Positions 58,334-64,000 of a stretch of DNA of 64,000 nucleotides are shown here, piece by piece. The notes beneath the pieces were generated by a model. It had not been told where the DNA came from and made no database searches. It saw only the letters and a list, made by a program, of their open reading frames with translations. The DNA lies in assembly GCA_015680685.1 (NCBI GenBank), contig MNCI01022611.1, forward strand, positions 1,252,800 through 1,316,799. Direction: 5' to 3'. The stretch is from Gnetum montanum. Taxonomy: Eukaryota > Streptophyta > Gnetopsida > Gnetales > Gnetaceae. Numbering within the stretch: position 1 is the first letter of the stretch; each line of letters begins with the position of its first letter. Both the position numbers and the translations under genes were made by a program.

Positions 58334-59010
58334 TAGATCAACTTGGCCTCAGAAGTATTTTTCTTAGTCTCTTTTGCTTCTTGGCTTCATTTTACCATGC
58401 TTCAATTTCAATTTCAGATTTTTTTCTAATTCATTAACTTCTTTCATAGAAAGATTTATATTTTCTCTAACCAATTTCTTGATATCCAAGCTTACCCTTG
58501 TGAATTGTTTCTGAAGAAGGTTAGAACTTTCTTCTACTTCATTCTTTTCTTTTGCAACCTTTGCTATTTTTCTATTTATTTATTTTTAGTCATATCTTTA
58601 TTTTCTTCTTCCAACTCAACAATGGCCTTTTGATGTGCATATGTTTGTGCATCTACTACTGAGGCGTTCCATGTAGCTTGGTTACAATCCATTTCTAGCT
58701 ACTATTGTTTAGCGATTAGATGGCTAATGTGATTAGTTCTCAATTATTGTAGCAATTTTGGACCAACATGTCTTGTAGGGTCCTAAAATTGGATGTGAAG
58801 TTGGGCTATTATATTTTGCATTCTTTGAATTTCCAACTCTACATGTTATAACCTAAATTATGTAATTACCAACTTACCCTTTGTGGTAATTAATTCAAAC
58901 TAGGTAGACATGATGTCTTCAGAAATGTTTAAAACATCTTGAATGCTTTGTCCTATTTTCACTAGTCTTTTCAAAGCATTTTCATGTTGATCTTCACCTA
59001 TTCTACATAG
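58334..59010 (-). pseudogene. Accessory-ORF fragment of element X, right piece
   Basis: The segment aligns with the Z accessory ORF (18600-19460). On the plus strand both contain TTTTACCATGC, a CAATGGCC/CAATGCTT block, and GTGC(T/A)TCTACTACT(A/G)AGG. On the minus strand it is the coiled-coil part, ending where the left piece at 17237-17633 begins. It fades out near 59010, so the rest of X is missing or unrecognisable. Confidence 0.6.
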
Positions 59011-60570
59011 CTTACTATGGTTAGTGCATAACTAATAAATAAAAAATATAAATAATCATGTTACAAAAAGGAAGACACATGCTCAAACCATTTACTAAAT
59101 ACAATTAAGCTATCACATGAAATATAAGTTACTTAAATCCAAAATATTACTTTTATAAAAAAATATAAAGCTATACAAAAAAATCTTATAAAATAAATCA
59201 TATTTATTAAAATAGAAAAGAGAAATGTAAATAAGGATCATCACCTAGAGGCTCAATGCTCATCCTACCAAGGCAAGGTCTTGGAAGGGTAGTGGATAAA
59301 CAAAAGCCTAACCTCTTTCAAGTGGCTCTATCAAGGGTCAAACCGAGGTCTTACAACTTAAAAAATAAGCACCTTTACCATCACTCCAAGTAATCTAAAC
59401 ACTTATAAAACAAATTTCAATAAGACTAATCACATGGGAATACACAAAAAGATAAGTGCCTGTTTAGTTGGGTGAATCTAAAGATGTTGAATTGGTAGAG
59501 ATACCAAGGTTTTGGATTTATGAATATGAGCAAATTACACCTCTATCGATGAAATTTGAATAGAATAAAAAAACAAAAGAAATGGTGGGCCTGACATGAA
59601 TTTGAAGATTAATCTAGGTAAACCTCCATGAAATTAAGTGAAAGCAAACAAGTTTCTAACTATAATGGATGAAATCTATGGATCCAATACCAAGAAAATT
59701 AGGCAACCAAACATGCCCAAAAAGATTCAAAATTGAGAATGTACACAAGAGGTAACAAATATGGCTTGTATACAACAATGAAAAAGAAAGGGTTCCTAGA
59801 TTGGATGTTACAAAACCTTCTTGGAACAATATGTTCTACTGTGTCTAGGTACTTCTTTTATTATCACCTTGAGATTATGGATTTAAATAGATTGGCATTT
59901 GATGTAACATGAGAAGATAATAGTTTTTATTTCAACTTTGATGTTTAGGTAATGCTCAAATATTTTTGTGGTAGATTTAATAGAAAATTTTATTTGTGAT
60001 TGAATATTTTTTGTTTTGTGTGGGTGTGGCATTAACCAGTAATTTGCATTTTATAAAGTAATTCCTCTCCCAAAGAAAATTAGGATTAGATGCATTTTTG
60101 TTTCTCTAAACAGATTTGTGACGCACTTTGATTTTAATGAATTAATACTAGTTTAGCTATATATTTATGATATATATCTATTATTTGGCCAAGAGAATCT
60201 TTTGTGTTTTTTAAATTAATAAAATCTCAAATTGATTCAATGAGAATTGATTTTCACATCGATTTTATGATAAAATTTATTCTATTTACAATGTGTAAAT
60301 AAAGTATAGGCAACAAAGTAGTTGGTCTCTCAGTAAAACTCTCAGCCAAAATAATAACTCCTAAAAAGCTTATCTTCCTCTTCACTGCTACTCGAACAAA
60401 ATTATTTTACCATGACCAATGACTCTCTTACGTAAAGTTGGTAAGTGGTCTCTCGGGCCAAAAAATTTCTATACAAGTATTTCCAAAATTATGTATTTTA
60501 CATTATATAATGTATCTTATTCAATCTACAATCTACATGTATCTTTGAGATTGGATAGCATTTTTTTTTT
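59011..60570. other. AT-rich region without recognisable gene
   Basis: No coding remnant, LTR or RNA gene was recognised. Base composition shifts abruptly to higher GC near 60580, where the LINE starts. Confidence 0.5.
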
Positions 60571-60947
60571 TCAATGAAACCGATGGCACAGTGGACATAG
60601 ACGCGTAGAATTGTGGCGGACCCAGAGGATTCCTGTTCGTGATCGCGGATGTTTATCTCTGCGGATTGCATTCCTGGTAACGAGTCTCTACTTCGACGTG
60701 TGGCATTGCAGATCAGATCAGGGGAGAATTCGATCGTTCCGGATTAGAGTTTCTGAAAACGACATGCATTGTTCCGGCAGGGCACGTTGAAGGACTCCAA
60801 AGTTGGTTGCGATCATCACACGTGCGTTGCCTAAAATTATCATCCATTAATAAACCCGGTGAGTTTGTTCCATTGTGTTCTGTTTGATTTTTTCATATTT
60901 TCTTTTTGCTTTTCTGAATTGGCTAGGTTTAGGCTCAATGGGTCTGC

Positions 60948-62141
60948 ATGACCCAATCCGCTTTGTCTTCTTGCTCTGATGTTGATGTTGGAGGAAAAAA
61001 ACGTAAAATAATGGAATCCTCCAATATTAACATTGACTCACAGCCTATTGACAACTCAACCAATATGGATGCAAATGATTCTGTTTTACATTTTGATTTT
61101 CCGGAAGACATCTTTGACCAAACTGTACAAACATTTACTCACCTATACACAATTGGCTTCTTCACTGGTAGGATTCCTCCTGCCTCGGTGTTCCAAGATT
61201 AGGTTAAAAAATTCTGGGAACCCTGTAATATTAGAATAACCTTAGCTTCCAAACTCACAAAAGGCTTTTTTTTGTTTGCTTTTGAAACTAAGGCTATGGC
61301 AGAGTTCGTGAAACAACAATCTATTTGGGATGTTTATGACACTTTTTTAGTCCTTCAACCCTGGAAGGAGGATTTCGATCCTCCAAAAGCTAGTAAAAGT
61401 ATTTTGCCGGTTTGGATCGAATTTCCAGGACTCCCTCCTCATTTTTCTTCCCATGTTGATATCCTTGCTGCACAAGTTGGGGAAGTTATCGGAATGAAGA
61501 GCTTTTCAGGCTTCCGTCCATGACCCACTCGACGAGTGTGCATCAAAATTGATATGCAAAAGCCACGTCCTGATTCACTAGAAGTTAATGTAAAAGGAAA
61601 GACCTTTGTTCAGAAAATCTCATATCTTACACTTCCCAACAGTTGTTATTACTGCCTCGATCCGAACCACCATAAAGCTCAATGCCCGAAGTTACTGGCC
61701 AAGCTTGAAGCTGAGCGAATTTTAGCAGAACAAGTTAGTGAAGAACTAAAATCTCAAAACATATCTCAGGACATAGGCAAGGATAATGTCGAGGATCAAT
61801 CAACTAAACCTCCTTCTTCGGATTCTAAGGTGTCCGATGTGGATGATATGAGAACCGATGATACTAATGTTACTAAGACTCCTCTTAATCAGGAAAGGGT
61901 CCCAAAAGATGCTACTAGTGGTTGGGAGCGTGTTACCCGGAAATCTTATGCCTCAGTCACACGTGATAACCCTATCTTCAGTGCCTTCCCTAAAGGGCAT
62001 CGATCATCGACTAGTGCTAGCCAGTCCATTAACAAAAGAACAAGTGCTCGACGTCCTCTAGTTAACAACTTTGAATCTAGGAATTCTTTTAAGGCCTTGG
62101 TGGTTGAGGAGGATCCTCCTTCTTCTACACAAACCCAATGA
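60948..62141 (+). pseudogene. LINE ORF1 (DUF4283-like with CCHC knuckle)
   Basis: A single frame of 398 codons runs from the ATG at 60948 to a TGA at 62139-62141, broken by two stops. The first is TAG at 61200-61202 (probably a lost Trp before VKKFW). The second is TGA at 61521-61523 (probably a lost Arg). The middle part (61203-61620) has the plan of the DUF4283 RNA-binding domain: LTKGFFLFAFETKAMAEFV, WIEFPGLPPHFSSHVDIL and EVIGMKSFSGF. A CCHC knuckle, CYYCLDPNHHKAQC (CX2CX4HX4C), lies at about 61650-61690. The tail is Ser/Thr/Asp-rich. The family binds LINE RNA as a ribonucleoprotein. Confidence 0.88.
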
Positions 62142-64000
62142 AGTGTTGTTCATGGAATGTTAGGGGCCTTTCAGACCCTCGTCGACGATATATAGTTCGA
62201 GATTATATTCGAAGACATTCCTTTGACATTGTTTGTCTTTAAGAAGTTAAAATCCAAGGATTCAATCTTCAAATTTGTTGCCAGAGCATTTTTCCCAATA
62301 GTTCTTATGTTCTTACTCACCATGAACCTGGTAAAGAGGGGACTATAATTTTTCTCCATAATAAGTGGCAGGAGTCTATTCTTGATCACAGTTGTGACAC
62401 TTTAGGGTATTGTAGTTGGGTTCAATTATGGTACGCTAATGAGATCTTAGGGATTGTCTCCATTTATGCTCCTTGTCACTCAACTGATCGAAAGCTCTTG
62501 TGGAATTGGCTCAGGCACAACTTACCCAAAGCTAACTGGATTATTGCAGGGGACTTTAACATGACTGAGCATCCAAAGGATAAAGTTTGAGGGCAAAGGG
62601 GTGGTTTAGATAATAGGGAGCTTTCTGAGTGGCTCTCGTTGAAACGTCAATTAAAGTTGCACGAAGCTAATGAAAACTATTCCTCGTCTAGTACATCTAA
62701 TTGGTTCACTTAGAGTAATGCTAGACATGGTGCTTCCTACATCTCTTCTCGGTTAGATCGGGTTTATCTATCTACTAATCCCCTTATTCATTTTACTTCT
62801 ACCAATGGTGCCCCTGTCCAAGCAGATTATACCCAGGTTTTGTCTGATCATTATCCTATTCATTGGTCTCTTTCCCACTCTGGGAACTCCTACTCTTCTA
62901 ACGATCTTTATATCTTTAACACTGCCTTTCTTCATAGTTCCTCCCTTTTCTCTCTATTAATGCAAATTTGGAATGTGCATCCTAAACCCCTTGGTGAAGA
63001 TGGTTGGATTGATTGGTGGAATAATGCTTGTATCCGCCTCCAACAGTTTTCCAAACATGCGAGTAAACTGGTGGCTTCATGACTAAGTTCTCACAAGTCC
63101 AACCTTCATAAGGAAATCTCCCTTCTTCAAAATACTATCAATAAAGCGGAGGCTACTGAGGCTCACTTTAGTCATTTGAAACATGTCAAAGAGAACCTAC
63201 GTATCATGGATCACTATGAAGCTAGAGGTGCTCATCTCCGTGCTCGTCTCTCTTGGCTTCGCATGGGTGACCAGGCTACTACTGGCTTTTTTTGTCTACT
63301 CAAAGGGGGGAACCCGTCCCATAAAATTCCAGCTATTCAAGTCAAAGACAATATCTTCACCTCAAAGGATGACATTTTACAGGCCTTCTTTGAGTTCTAC
63401 TCTCAAAATTTTCAAAAAGAGGCGATTGACCCCATAGCAGTAAATACTTGCTTAGGAGCTATTACTCCTTTTAATCGCTCCATCTTTGGTGATGCTTCTC
63501 TTCTTTCCAAACAAGATCTTGGTAATGCTCTCCAACAACTCCACGATGGTAAAGCCCCTGGTATGGATGGCCTTCCCACAGAATTTTTTAAGAAATTCTA
63601 GCCTACTCTTCAAGACATTGTCTATAGTGTGTATAAGGAAGCTCTTAGGGTAGGATCCTTTGGTAAGCAGATTAATGCTGGTATTATTAAGCTTCTCCCT
63701 AAGGTAGGAGATCGCATGAGCATAAGTAATTGGTGCCCTATCACTCTCTTGAATGTCATCTATAAAATAGTAGCCAAAGCTATTGCTAAAAAACTTAAAC
63801 CTTTTCTTCCTCATCTTATAAGCAAGGAGCAAAGCGGTTTTGTTCAAGGAAGGTATATTTTAGATAATGTTGTTACTGCTATTGAGGGCTTGCATTAGGC
63901 TTCTTCCACTAATCAAAATGCCATTCTTCTTAAGTTGGATTTTGCTAAAGCCTATAACATGCTTGATTGGTCCTTTTTAAAAAGTATAGTCAAACACCAT
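62138..64000 (+). pseudogene. LINE ORF2: endonuclease and partial reverse transcriptase
   Basis: The ATG at 62138 overlaps the ORF1 stop (ATGA). The endonuclease domain starts CCSWNVRGLSDPRRR and includes GTIIFLHNKW, WIIAGDFNM and SDHYPIHW. The linker holds ARLSWLRMGDQATTGFF. RT begins with LHDGKAPGMDGLPTEFF, then INAGIIKLLPKVGD, EQSGFVQGRYILDNVV and LKLDFAKAYNMLDW; the catalytic FxDD lies beyond the window. Stops occur near 62240 (TAA), 62592 (TGA), 62710 (TAG), 63079 (TGA), 63599 (TAG) and 63896 (TAG). Most sit where the family has Gln or Trp, so each is one transition away from sense. The frame is otherwise intact over about 600 codons, which makes this the best-preserved coding region in the window. 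Confidence 0.88.

Larger units (their letters stand above)
60580..64000 (+). mobile_element. L1-type LINE (plant), 5' part, cut by the window end
   Basis: A GC-richer 5' UTR (60580-60947) is followed by ORF1 and ORF2 with an apurinic endonuclease domain and the beginning of RT. The order and motifs are those of plant L1-like non-LTR retrotransposons, which copy RNA directly at a nicked target site. Because the 5' UTR is present, this was a near-full-length insertion. Its 3' end and target-site duplication lie beyond 64000 or were not found. Confidence 0.88.

Noticed and set aside
57493-59010. Tandem arrangement of two elements sharing one LTR
   Set aside because: The coding sequence right of the Z 5' LTR is explained more simply as the interrupted accessory ORF of X, whose other half lies left of the Z 3' LTR.

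Overview
The window looks like nuclear DNA of a land plant with a large, repeat-rich genome. The evidence is decayed Ty3/gypsy retrotransposons of plant-only types (Tat-like, Athila-like and chromovirus-like), a plant L1-type LINE with a DUF4283-like ORF1, and AT-rich filler. I see no intact host gene, rRNA, tRNA or CRISPR array. The species cannot be named from this. Almost every coding region carries in-frame stops, and many of these are explained by single C-to-T or G-to-A changes (lost CAG, CAA, CGA or TGG codons), the pattern expected of old, methylated, silenced elements.

Layout: (1) 1-1662, AT-rich, nothing recognised. (2) 1663-8668, a minus-strand Ty3/gypsy element with two ~780 bp LTRs, decayed gag, protease, RT, RNase H and integrase. 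(3) 8669-16341, mostly featureless AT-rich DNA, with a (TG)n/TGCA-rich microsatellite at 10715-10990 and a diverged local direct repeat at 13540-14200. (4) 16342-59010, a nest of four elements, listed from oldest outward to youngest inward. X is a minus-strand element reduced to its 3' LTR (16342-17220) and pieces of an accessory ORF. Z is a minus-strand, formerly autonomous element of the same family (17634-58333), inserted into X's accessory ORF and carrying gag, pol and accessory-ORF remnants. F1 is a plus-strand element of the same LTR family (21292-49217), inserted into Z with a perfect 5-bp target-site duplication (ATATG); it has gag and the accessory ORF but no pol that I can find. N is a minus-strand Tat-lineage element (27556-46440), inserted into F1. 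(5) 59010-60570, AT-rich, nothing recognised. (6) 60580-64000, the 5' part of a plus-strand LINE, with ORF1, an endonuclease domain and the start of RT, cut by the window end.

Two parts stand out. First, the X/Z/F1 family carries an accessory gene downstream of gag-pol. It combines a region resembling the 'putative plant transposon protein' domain with a long coiled coil. In both F1 and Z the ATG sits immediately after a conserved splice-acceptor-like site, which suggests expression from a spliced subgenomic RNA. Second, element N carries a multi-kilobase antisense cassette (about 35.1-39.9 kb, plus strand) between its protease and RT regions. The cassette has its own TATA box, intron-like segments and a protein of unrecognised family, and it is flanked on both sides by tandem arrays whose dyad-containing unit also occurs in N's 3' UTR.
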